Shown here: piece by piece, positions 1 through 5,091 of the stretch | Numbering within the stretch: the stretch's first letter is position 1 | Layout of the letters: each line of letters starts with the position of its first letter | Source of the DNA: Treponema sp. | Lineage (GTDB): Bacteria > Spirochaetota > Spirochaetia > Treponematales > Treponemataceae | Direction: 5' to 3' | Assembly: GCA_003455655.1 (NCBI GenBank) | Contig: DMQP01000154.1 | Location: 1 to 10,862 of the forward strand | DNA length: 10,862 nucleotides | The notes under the pieces: model-generated | Told to the model about the DNA's origin: nothing | Databases searched by the model: none | Seen by the model: the letters and a program-made list of their open reading frames with translations, nothing else | Translations under genes and position numbers: made by a program

Positions 1-17
1 AATGACATTCCTGTCAC
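1..17 (-). CDS. Possible 5' end of a downstream gene (partial, doubtful)
   Basis: Downstream of the Lrp-type gene the same reading frame contains GTG (17-15) and then ATG (8-6) followed by TCA before the window ends. Lrp/AsnC genes are often followed by an aminotransferase gene, so a new gene may start here. No convincing ribosome binding site is seen; a GGA lies directly against the ATG, which is too close. Too little is visible to assign a product, and this could simply be intergenic sequence. Confidence 0.2.
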
Positions 18-38
18 GCGTGCTGTGACGCTTACTGC

Positions 39-533
39 TTAAGCCTGTACACCTTCTCGGCGATCTCTCTCATCTTCAACATAAACAATGTCGTTTTCTT
101 TGTATGTCTTTAAAATAAAATGTGTCTTTGTAGAACGAACACCTTGTAGCGTTGAAAGTTTTCGCGCAACAAAAAGTGCAACTTCTTGCAGAGTGTCGCC
201 TTCAATAATGACTTTAAGATCGTATCCACCACTCATAAGGTAGAGACTCTTTACCTGAGGGAAGCGATAGATGCGGTCTGCTATTCCGTCAAAACCGTGT
301 TCTCTTTCGGGAGCAACTTGGATTTCTATTTCTGCACTTACCTTTTCTTTTGCAACAACATCTTTTTCTGGATTGATGATTGCAGCGTATTTCATAATGA
401 CACCGTCGGTTTCAAGTTTTGCCATAATAGCACGAACTTCGTCGGGAGTCTTTTTTGTCATTGCTGAAATATCTTCTACGGATAAACGCGCATTGTCACG
501 CAGTAAATTCAGTATTTCTTCTGAAGCATCCAT
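39..533 (-). CDS. Lrp/AsnC-family transcriptional regulator
   Basis: The product (164 residues) is a predicted DNA-binding regulator of the feast/famine type. Residues about 1-60 form an N-terminal winged helix-turn-helix (EEILNLLRDNARLSVEDIS, then a recognition-helix region near 30-45). Residues about 65-145 form the RAM effector/oligomerisation domain, with the characteristic SGGYDL at 101-106. The length fits the family (about 150-165). The start is supported by a strong GGAGG seven bases before the ATG. It is the last gene of the hisG-GNAT-hisB array, only 15 bases after hisB, so it is probably co-transcribed. Family members usually sense an amino acid and control amino-acid metabolism or a neighbouring aminotransferase; the ligand and targets here cannot be read from sequence. 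The acidic/basic tail after residue 148 is variable in the family. Confidence 0.9.
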   Translation of the reverse strand: MDASEEILNLLRDNARLSVEDISAMTKKTPDEVRAIMAKLETDGVIMKYAAIINPEKDVVAKEKVSAEIEIQVAPEREHGFDGIADRIYRFPQVKSLYLMSGGYDLKVIIEGDTLQEVALFVARKLSTLQGVRSTKTHFILKTYKENDIVYVEDERDRREGVQA

Positions 534-545
534 TTACATTCCTCC
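534..545 (-). promoter_or_regulatory. Shine-Dalgarno site of the Lrp-type gene
   Basis: On the minus strand the sequence TTTGGAGGAATGTAAATG places GGAGG seven bases from the start codon. It contrasts with hisG and hisB in the same array, which have no such motif, and so fits a gene read from within a polycistronic message. Confidence 0.8.
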
Positions 546-548
546 AAA

Positions 549-1169
549 TTATACAATCACACCTTTTGTAGAGGGAATCTGTCCCTGACGGCGAGCGTCA
601 ATTTCTACAGCACTGCGGATTGCACGGGCAGCGGCTTTAAACAAACCTTCCATTTTGTGATGATCGCTTCTTCCCCGAATGGTATCAAGATGCAAATTGC
701 ACTTAGCTCCGTTTACAAAACCTTGCCAAAAATCTTCAAAACAATCTGTCTGAAAACTTGCTTCTTTTCCGTCTTGACCTATAGAAACCAGTGGCACACC
801 AGTAAGCTGAGCATTACACACACAGAAGGGTCTACCGCCAAAATCTACACTTGCCTGCAAAAGACTTTCATCCATGGGGTAAATAAAACAACCGCTTCTA
901 AAAATTCCTGCGCAATCACCTAAGGCTTTAGCAAAACACATGCCTAAAACAATGCCAGTATCTTCAATTAAGTGGTGCTGATCTACTTCGAGATCGCCTT
1001 TGAGAGAACCAGACAAATCAAACATTCCGTGCTTGCAGAAAGACGAAAGCATGTGACCAAAGAATCCTATGGGATTTTCTACGGAACACTTACCTGTTCC
1101 ATCCAAATTGAGTGTCAGTTGAATCTGCGTTTCTGCAGTTTTGCGTTCGATTGTTGCAATTCGTGCCAT
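549..1169 (-). CDS. hisB: Imidazoleglycerol-phosphate dehydratase
   Basis: This cytosolic Mn-dependent enzyme dehydrates imidazole glycerol phosphate to imidazole acetol phosphate in histidine synthesis. It is the monofunctional form (206 residues; no phosphatase domain). Both pseudo-repeat metal motifs are present: HHLIED at 65-70 (His65, His66, Glu69) and DHHKMEGLFKA at 169-179 (His170, His171, Glu174). It also has the N-terminal RKTAET at 9-14, YPMDE at 97-101, His160 in NLHL, and the C-terminal IPSTKG. One oddity is GFFGHM at 35-40, where the family usually has GFxDHM; the ligand histidine is kept but the preceding Asp is Gly. The gene lies 42 bases after the acetyltransferase. There is no Shine-Dalgarno motif before the ATG, but a promoter-like pair ends six bases upstream, so it may have its own leaderless transcript as well as read-through. 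Confidence 0.96.
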   Translation of the reverse strand: MARIATIERKTAETQIQLTLNLDGTGKCSVENPIGFFGHMLSSFCKHGMFDLSGSLKGDLEVDQHHLIEDTGIVLGMCFAKALGDCAGIFRSGCFIYPMDESLLQASVDFGGRPFCVCNAQLTGVPLVSIGQDGKEASFQTDCFEDFWQGFVNGAKCNLHLDTIRGRSDHHKMEGLFKAAARAIRSAVEIDARRQGQIPSTKGVIV

Positions 1170-1204
1170 AGGTTAAGCATACAACGAATAGGCAAAAGGT
1201 GCAA
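1170..1204 (-). promoter_or_regulatory. Candidate promoter giving a leaderless hisB mRNA
   Basis: On the minus strand TTGCAC (1204-1199) is followed by a 17-base spacer and TATGCT (1181-1176), then TAACCT and the hisB ATG. The -35 matches the consensus only in its first three bases and the -10 in four of six, so this is the weakest of the three similar sites. The expected transcription start falls on or one base before the start codon. Confidence 0.4.
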
Positions 1205-1211
1205 GAACTCG

Positions 1212-1667
1212 CTATCTTAAGGTAAGAATCATGCCTTCTTTATGTTCACAGAAGCCCAAATTTTCGTACAAGGGACGACCCGCTTCTGTTGAATCGAGGG
1301 TTATTTCGGTAACGCCCCGCAAAAGAGCTTCATCTATAAGCAATTTTATCATCTGTCGGGCAATTCCCTGGCGACGGTACTGTTCCCTCACATACACATT
1401 CATCAAATGTGCACGAATTCCTGTGGGATGCATTAAGGTAGGCATAACTTCAACATAAGACAGAGAAGCACAACCTATTAATGTTCCCTCGTCTTCAGCA
1501 ACGACTGTTGTTTGGTTTCCGTTCAAAAAATATCCGCGGCTAAATTCAATTAACAGACTGTCAAACTCGTAGTCTTTTTCAAGATTGTTGACTTTACACA
1601 ATGTCTCTTTACGAAGTTCTAACAAGGCATCGGTTTCTTCAACAATAGCTCTGCGAATTGTTACCAT
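1212..1667 (-). CDS. GNAT-family N-acetyltransferase
   Basis: The product (151 residues) is a small acetyl-CoA-dependent acyltransferase of the Acetyltransf_1 type. The acetyl-CoA pyrophosphate loop RRQGIA is at 98-103, preceded by the beta-strand MNVYVREQY and followed by helix RQMIKLLIDEA. LYENLGF at 133-139 is the usual C-terminal strand of the fold. The substrate cannot be deduced. The gene starts only five bases after the hisG stop codon, with AAGGTGG inside the end of hisG as a possible, rather distant, ribosome binding site. That close packing between hisG and hisB suggests co-expression with histidine synthesis, but GNAT genes often ride in operons without a pathway role. It may acetylate an amino acid, a small metabolite or a protein N-terminus. 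Confidence 0.88.
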   Translation of the reverse strand: MVTIRRAIVEETDALLELRKETLCKVNNLEKDYEFDSLLIEFSRGYFLNGNQTTVVAEDEGTLIGCASLSYVEVMPTLMHPTGIRAHLMNVYVREQYRRQGIARQMIKLLIDEALLRGVTEITLDSTEAGRPLYENLGFCEHKEGMILTLR

Positions 1668-1672
1668 AGTAT

Positions 1673-2545
1673 TTACCGAACCACCTTACGCAATTCATAT
1701 TCAACAATGTCTGTTGCACCCAAAGACTGAAGTTTAGGCAACAAAACAGGAACATCGCTCTTTTTTACTGCAATTTTAATTGCATAACCGTTACCGCCAA
1801 AGAGTGGGCTTACGGTAGGACTACGCATAGAAGGCAAACCTTTTACCAGTGCGTCAAACTTATCTTCTGCGACATTCATTTCGAGCATAACACGAGAGCG
1901 AGCAGCAAGCACTGCTTCAAAAAGCATTTTCAGTTCTTCAATTTTCTGTTTTTTTGCAGGATCTTTGAGCGCTTCTTTGCTTGCATACATGCGAGTTGAT
2001 GATTCCATAAGAGTGTCAACAATTTTAAGATGATTAGCATGTAAAGAAGAACCGGTGCTGGTGTTATCAATAAGAATCTGTGCCATGGATTCTTCGGAGT
2101 CTTGAACAAAACCTTCACTTGTTCCCCAAGTGCGGAAAACGCTACCCTTTATTTTTTTGTCTTTAAGCCACTGGGCACTCAAGTTCTGATATTCGGTTGC
2201 AATGGTTACTGGCTTAGAAATAATGTTGTCAAAATCGAATGTGTCGGGAATAGCAGCAACAATGCGAACACCGTCAAAACCTAAATCCATAATTTCTTCA
2301 AGTTTATCTTGCACACCGTTTTCATAAACCCAGTCTTTTCCAGAAAAACCAACATCTGCTTTGTCTTGAGCAAGAAGGTTGCTTACAATCTGAGGTTTAA
2401 CAACTTGAAAAGCCAAGTCTTCTTGATTTGTAATGGGAAAATAAGTTCTGTCTGGAAGATTGATTGAAATTCCTACATCATTCAGAAGTTCATACACTGA
2501 TTCGTAAATACGGCCTTTGGCAAGTAAAATCTTTAACTTTTCCAT
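1673..2545 (-). CDS. hisG: ATP phosphoribosyltransferase, long form
   Basis: HisG condenses ATP with PRPP to phosphoribosyl-ATP, the first and feedback-controlled step of histidine synthesis, in the cytosol. At 290 residues it is the long form, which carries its own regulatory domain and needs no HisZ. The N-terminal substrate-binding motif LLAKGRI is at 7-13. The PRPP-binding loop region DNTSTGSSLHAN is at 160-171. The ACT-like C-terminal domain (about 218-288) shows LPSMRSPTVSPL and GATDIVEYEL, the part that binds histidine in characterised long HisGs. It heads the array with the acetyltransferase, hisB and the Lrp-type regulator. The ATG has no Shine-Dalgarno motif; a good -10 hexamer ends six bases before it. 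Histidine inhibition is expected from the family. I see no his-leader peptide or T-box. Confidence 0.96.
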   Translation of the reverse strand: MEKLKILLAKGRIYESVYELLNDVGISINLPDRTYFPITNQEDLAFQVVKPQIVSNLLAQDKADVGFSGKDWVYENGVQDKLEEIMDLGFDGVRIVAAIPDTFDFDNIISKPVTIATEYQNLSAQWLKDKKIKGSVFRTWGTSEGFVQDSEESMAQILIDNTSTGSSLHANHLKIVDTLMESSTRMYASKEALKDPAKKQKIEELKMLFEAVLAARSRVMLEMNVAEDKFDALVKGLPSMRSPTVSPLFGGNGYAIKIAVKKSDVPVLLPKLQSLGATDIVEYELRKVVR

Positions 2546-2580
2546 GAGGTCATAATACAGAATATAAGGGGAAAAAACAA
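2546..2580 (-). promoter_or_regulatory. Promoter giving a probable leaderless hisG mRNA
   Basis: On the minus strand TTGTTT (2580-2575) is separated by 17 bases from TATTAT (2557-2552), a five-of-six match to the -10 consensus. The next six bases, GACCTC, lead straight into the hisG ATG. Transcription from this promoter would start at or next to the A of the start codon, leaving no room for a Shine-Dalgarno sequence. The -35 hexamer lies inside the T-tract of the upstream gene's terminator. Confidence 0.6.
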
Positions 2581-2611
2581 GACGGGGCTGCCCTTGTTGA
2601 ACAGTCCCGCC
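2572..2611 (-). terminator. Intrinsic terminator of the enoyl reductase gene
   Basis: On the minus strand GGCGGGACTG (2611-2602) and CAGCCCCGTC (2590-2581) form a ten-position stem with one G-U pair and one A-C mismatch around an 11-base loop. TTGTTTTTT follows at once. It begins 24 bases after the stop codon of the reductase gene and would separate it from the hisG transcript. Confidence 0.8.
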
Positions 2612-2635
2612 TGAAGATTGAGTTTATACTAACTG

Positions 2636-3850
2636 TTAGTCCAAAGAAGTCATGTCGCTAATGTCTTTTTCGTAATCAACACCTTCCACATCAAATCCGT
2701 TGATATTAAGGAAGTCATGGCGAATTCCGGCAAGGTCGGTTATGTCTGCAACATTTTCTTCATTTACCTGAGCCATAATTTTATCTACTTCTGCCTGAAC
2801 CTGAGGGTCAAGTTCCCAGTCGTCTATACGGATTCTACCTTCTTCGTCAACAGGAACTTTTTTGTCTCCAGTGTACAAACGTTCTGCAAAAAGACGTTCC
2901 ATCTGTTCAATACAGCCTTCGTGTGTTCCCTTAGCCTTCATAACCTTAAATAGAACACTCAAGTAAAGGGTAATGATAGGAATAACAGAAGAAGAGCGAG
3001 TAATTAAGCCCTTGTTTACACTAACGAATGCAGCACCGTTCAAAGATGAAAGATTTTTTGTAATAGTGTGTGCACGAGCTTCAAGATCTTTTTTTGCAGC
3101 ACCAATTGTTCCGTCGCGATAAATAGGATGTGACAGTTTAGGTCCAATGTATGAATATGCTACTGTACGAACTCCATCTGCAAGAACTCCTGCTTCAGAA
3201 AGTTGCTTCATCCAGCGTTCCCAATCTTCGCCGCCCATAACCTTTACTGTGTTTGCAACATCGTCGCCTTCTGCAGGCTTTGCGGTCATGGTAGACATTT
3301 TGCCGGTCATCATGTCAAGGGAAGCTCCACCGTATTCTGCTCCAACAGGTTTAAGCACTGACTTATACAGAACTTTTGTGTCAGGGTCTGTGCGAACAGG
3401 GCTTGCAAGACTGTAAATAATCAAATCAAACTGTTTGCCCCATGATTTTACCTGATCAATAACCTGTTTGCGCATTTCATCGCTGTAAGCGTCACCGTTA
3501 AAAGTAATTGATTTAAGACCAGCTGCTTCTGCTTCACGGTCAAACTCTCTGTTGTTATACCAACCAGGAGTACCCGCTTTTGATTCAGTTCCAACCTTTT
3601 CGAATGAAACACCGATTGTTTCAGCACCAAATTCAAATGCAGCGGTTATACGACTTGCTAAGCCATAACCTGTGGAACAACCCAAAACCAACACTGTCTT
3701 AGGTGCGTATCCGCCTTCAGAAGCAGTTTTAACACCGCGTTTTGCCTTCTGAGCTTTTGCGTATGCAATCTGACGGGCAGTATCTTTTGCGCATCCAACC
3801 GGATGTGAGTTAATGCAGATGTTGCTGCGAATCATAGGTTTAATAACCAT
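2636..3850 (-). CDS. fabV: NADH-dependent trans-2-enoyl-CoA/ACP reductase (FabV/TER family)
   Basis: The cytosolic reductase (404 residues) reduces the double bond of trans-2-enoyl-CoA or enoyl-ACP with NADH, as in the Treponema denticola Ter (about 397 residues) and bacterial FabV. The N-terminus VIKPMIRSNICINSHPVGC is family-typical. The nucleotide-binding turn LGCSTGYGLASR lies at 57-68, and the catalytic Tyr-x8-Lys is Tyr244 (HPIYRDG) and Lys253. The chosen ATG has AAGGAG seven bases upstream; an in-frame ATG 54 bases further upstream (3904) lacks a ribosome site, lies upstream of the predicted transcription start and adds a tail foreign to the family. The gene is monocistronic, with its own strong promoter and terminator. 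It could feed fatty-acid synthesis or butyryl-CoA formation; no neighbouring pathway gene settles which. The gene name ter would also be valid. Confidence 0.96.
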   Translation of the reverse strand: MVIKPMIRSNICINSHPVGCAKDTARQIAYAKAQKAKRGVKTASEGGYAPKTVLVLGCSTGYGLASRITAAFEFGAETIGVSFEKVGTESKAGTPGWYNNREFDREAEAAGLKSITFNGDAYSDEMRKQVIDQVKSWGKQFDLIIYSLASPVRTDPDTKVLYKSVLKPVGAEYGGASLDMMTGKMSTMTAKPAEGDDVANTVKVMGGEDWERWMKQLSEAGVLADGVRTVAYSYIGPKLSHPIYRDGTIGAAKKDLEARAHTITKNLSSLNGAAFVSVNKGLITRSSSVIPIITLYLSVLFKVMKAKGTHEGCIEQMERLFAERLYTGDKKVPVDEEGRIRIDDWELDPQVQAEVDKIMAQVNEENVADITDLAGIRHDFLNINGFDVEGVDYEKDISDMTSLD

Positions 3851-3922
3851 AGTAATCTCCTTGTGTAACTCCCCAGTTATTTCGTATGGTAGATTGTATG
3901 ACACTTTTTAACTTTATGTCAA
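3851..3922 (-). promoter_or_regulatory. Strong sigma-70-type promoter and ribosome site of the enoyl reductase
   Basis: On the minus strand TTGACA (3922-3917, a perfect -35) is followed by an 18-base spacer and TACAAT (3898-3893, five of six). The transcription start should be near 3886, giving a leader of about 36 bases that contains AAGGAG seven bases before the ATG at 3850. This is the best promoter in the window and suggests high constitutive expression. Confidence 0.8.
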
Positions 3923-4020
3923 TGAGGCGGAAGTTAATCTCCTTTTTACGATTCTCTTCTTGCCCGCCTGTTAGAAAACGAGCCAGAGATGACATAACAA
4001 TTCTTATCCCCGCCAGTAAG

Positions 4021-4044
4021 TGAGATTTTACTTGTAAAATCTCA
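4021..4044. repeat. Perfect palindrome, 11-bp arms
   Basis: TGAGATTTTAC and its exact reverse complement GTAAAATCTCA flank a two-base centre (TT). It is AT-rich and has no T-tract after a GC-rich stem, so it is not a typical terminator. It lies three bases before a second palindrome in the gene-poor patch between the enoyl reductase and the pseudouridine synthase. Confidence 0.8.
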
Positions 4045-4046
4045 TA

Positions 4047-4078
4047 ACATAAAAATTGCAAAAAAGCAATTTTTATGT
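4047..4078. repeat. Perfect hairpin, 13-bp arms around six A
   Basis: ACATAAAAATTGC (4047-4059) and GCAATTTTTATGT (4066-4078) are exact reverse complements with a six-A loop. Its outer part (GACATAAAAATT read on the minus strand, 4079-4068) matches GACATAACAATT at 3991-4002 in 11 of 12 positions, so the patch contains nested inverted copies. No gene uses it as a terminator in an obvious way; it may belong to a dispersed repeat family. Confidence 0.8.
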
Positions 4079-4121
4079 CGGGGTCAAACTGTGTGCCCCT
4101 ACACTGATATAAGGCGACTGA

Positions 4122-4299
4122 GTTATATTCTGCAACACGCTCTGAATGTCCGTGAGTGTAAGAATCTTTGGCATCAATTGCAGTAGAAAGTGCAAGTGAT
4201 GTCTGTGCAAACAAATTGTTTAATTCTCGAACTGAATTATAACAGAAAGTTGCAAGACAAAAATAATGAGCGGTATAGAAGTTGCCGCAGAAATTCCAT
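4122..4299 (-). pseudogene. Remnant of an HD-GYP-type signalling protein
   Basis: The minus strand, read in the frame that encodes VRELNNLFAQ at 4232-4203, continues as TSLALSTAIDAKDSYTHGHS and ERVAEY down to about 4125. This is the signature beginning of an HD-GYP domain (cyclic-di-GMP phosphodiesterase family), preceded by a hydrophobic stretch that could be the end of a membrane segment. The downstream part, including the His-Asp pair and the GYP motif, is absent: the frame runs on into palindromic intergenic sequence. A promoter-like TACACT six bases before an ATG at 4299 opens a different frame (MEFLRQLLYRSLF, stop at 4237), so a frameshift may separate a decayed start from the HD-GYP piece. 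I read this as the relic of a lost gene divergent from the pseudouridine synthase, not a functional protein. Confidence 0.6.
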
Positions 4300-4344
4300 A
4301 AGGTCAGTGTAGCAAAAATCATTTCTATATGCTATACTGATTTT
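4300..4344. repeat. Imperfect inverted repeat carrying two divergent -10-like sites
   Basis: AAGGTCAGTGTAGCA (4300-4314) and TGCTATACTGATTTT (4330-4344) are inverted copies matching in 12 of 15 positions, 15 bases apart. Each arm carries an extended -10 (TGCTACACT leftward, TGCTATACT rightward) that ends six bases before an ATG. It could be a divergent promoter pair, an operator, or both. Confidence 0.55.
4309..4344 (+). promoter_or_regulatory. Extended -10 promoter giving a probable leaderless message
   Basis: TATACT at 4333-4338 matches the -10 consensus in five of six bases and is preceded by TGC, an extended -10 element. The region 16-18 bases further upstream has no good -35, which extended -10 promoters tolerate. 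Six bases, GATTTT, separate it from the ATG at 4345. No purine-rich ribosome site is present. Confidence 0.55.
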
Positions 4345-5091
4345 ATGAAACCAAGCGCAGATTATACGGTACTGTTTGCAGATGATTCTCTTGTTGCACT
4401 TAACAAACGCAGCGGAATTCTTATTGCTCAAGACCGATACGATCCTGACGCACCTCGCCTTGACCTTTCTGCAAAAGAAGAATTTGGACAGTTGTTTGCA
4501 GTTCATCGTTTAGACAAAGACACCAGCGGAATTGTTATTTACGCACGCACAGAAGAAGCACATCGTAGTTTGTGCATGCAGTTTGAAAAGCGCGAAGTTC
4601 ACAAAGTGTATCATTGTTTGGTAAACGGACATCCTGTTTGGCAAACATTGCATGTAGATTTAAAACTTATGCCCGACGGAGATGCTCGTCATCGCACAGT
4701 AGTAAATAAGCGTTCTGGAAAAATTTCAATTACCGATTTTACTAACTTAGGAAGTTGCGGTCCTTACACATGGATTAAAGCTGAACCTAAAACAGGAAGA
4801 ACTCATCAGATTCGTGCTCACTTACAAGCTAACGGTTTGGGAATTGTATGCGACCCTCTGTATTCAGGAAATCAGAAACCAGTTAAGTTAAGCGACATAA
4901 AACGAAGATACAACGGCGACACTTTTGAAGAACGACCGCTTTTGTCACGACTTGCACTGCATGCCTATCAGCTAACAGTAACACATCCTGTTACAAACGA
5001 AAGCATTACCTTTACTGCTCCCTACTCAAAAGATATGGAAGCTGTACGCAATCAGCTTGCAAAAATTTTTAAGGTAGATCCGCTTGCATGA
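4345..5091 (+). CDS. RluA-family RNA pseudouridine synthase
   Basis: The product (248 residues) isomerises specific uridines to pseudouridine in rRNA or tRNA. The catalytic motif HRLDKDTSG is at 54-62, with Asp57 the expected nucleophile, and the second family motif EPKTGRTHQIRAHL is at 147-160. The N-terminal VLFADDSLVALNKRSGILI is the usual first strand pair. There is no S4 RNA-binding domain, as in short RluA-type enzymes; whether it modifies 23S rRNA, tRNA or both is unknown. I start it at the ATG that follows a promoter by six bases, since a longer frame from 4282 would begin upstream of that promoter and adds unrelated residues. It is the first gene of an operon: its TGA overlaps the ATG of the next gene by four bases, indicating translational coupling. 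Confidence 0.93.
   Translation: MKPSADYTVLFADDSLVALNKRSGILIAQDRYDPDAPRLDLSAKEEFGQLFAVHRLDKDTSGIVIYARTEEAHRSLCMQFEKREVHKVYHCLVNGHPVWQTLHVDLKLMPDGDARHRTVVNKRSGKISITDFTNLGSCGPYTWIKAEPKTGRTHQIRAHLQANGLGIVCDPLYSGNQKPVKLSDIKRRYNGDTFEERPLLSRLALHAYQLTVTHPVTNESITFTAPYSKDMEAVRNQLAKIFKVDPLA

Larger units (their letters stand above)
3923..4121. other. Gene-poor patch between enoyl reductase promoter and HD-GYP remnant
   Basis: Apart from the two palindromes listed separately, this stretch contains GACATAACAATT at 3991-4002 (an inverted near-copy of part of the second hairpin) and short GC-rich blocks: CCCGCC near 3963, CCCCGCC near 4008 and CGGGGTCA near 4079. A minus-strand open frame runs through it but I regard it as chance continuation of the HD-GYP remnant. 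No gene, RNA or promoter of its own is evident; it looks like accumulated repeat debris. Confidence 0.5.

Noticed and set aside
3851..3904. Longer N-terminus for the enoyl reductase (ATG at 3904)
   Set aside because: The 18 extra residues do not match the family and this ATG lies upstream of the predicted transcription start near 3886; the ATG at 3850 has AAGGAG and the family N-terminus.
4081..4100. GGGGTCAAACTGTGTGCCCC as a hairpin or repeat unit
   Set aside because: Only four terminal G-C pairs match; the inner positions do not pair.
4236..4241. Perfect TATAAT on the minus strand as a promoter
   Set aside because: No -35 at a suitable distance and no start codon that fits downstream; could be chance in AT-rich DNA or part of the decayed gene.
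3840..4322. A 160-codon minus-strand open frame overlapping the start of the enoyl reductase
   Set aside because: It has no ribosome site at its ATG, runs through two palindromes, and overlaps the reductase promoter and start. Only the HD-GYP-like part looks protein-like, so I treat it as a remnant.
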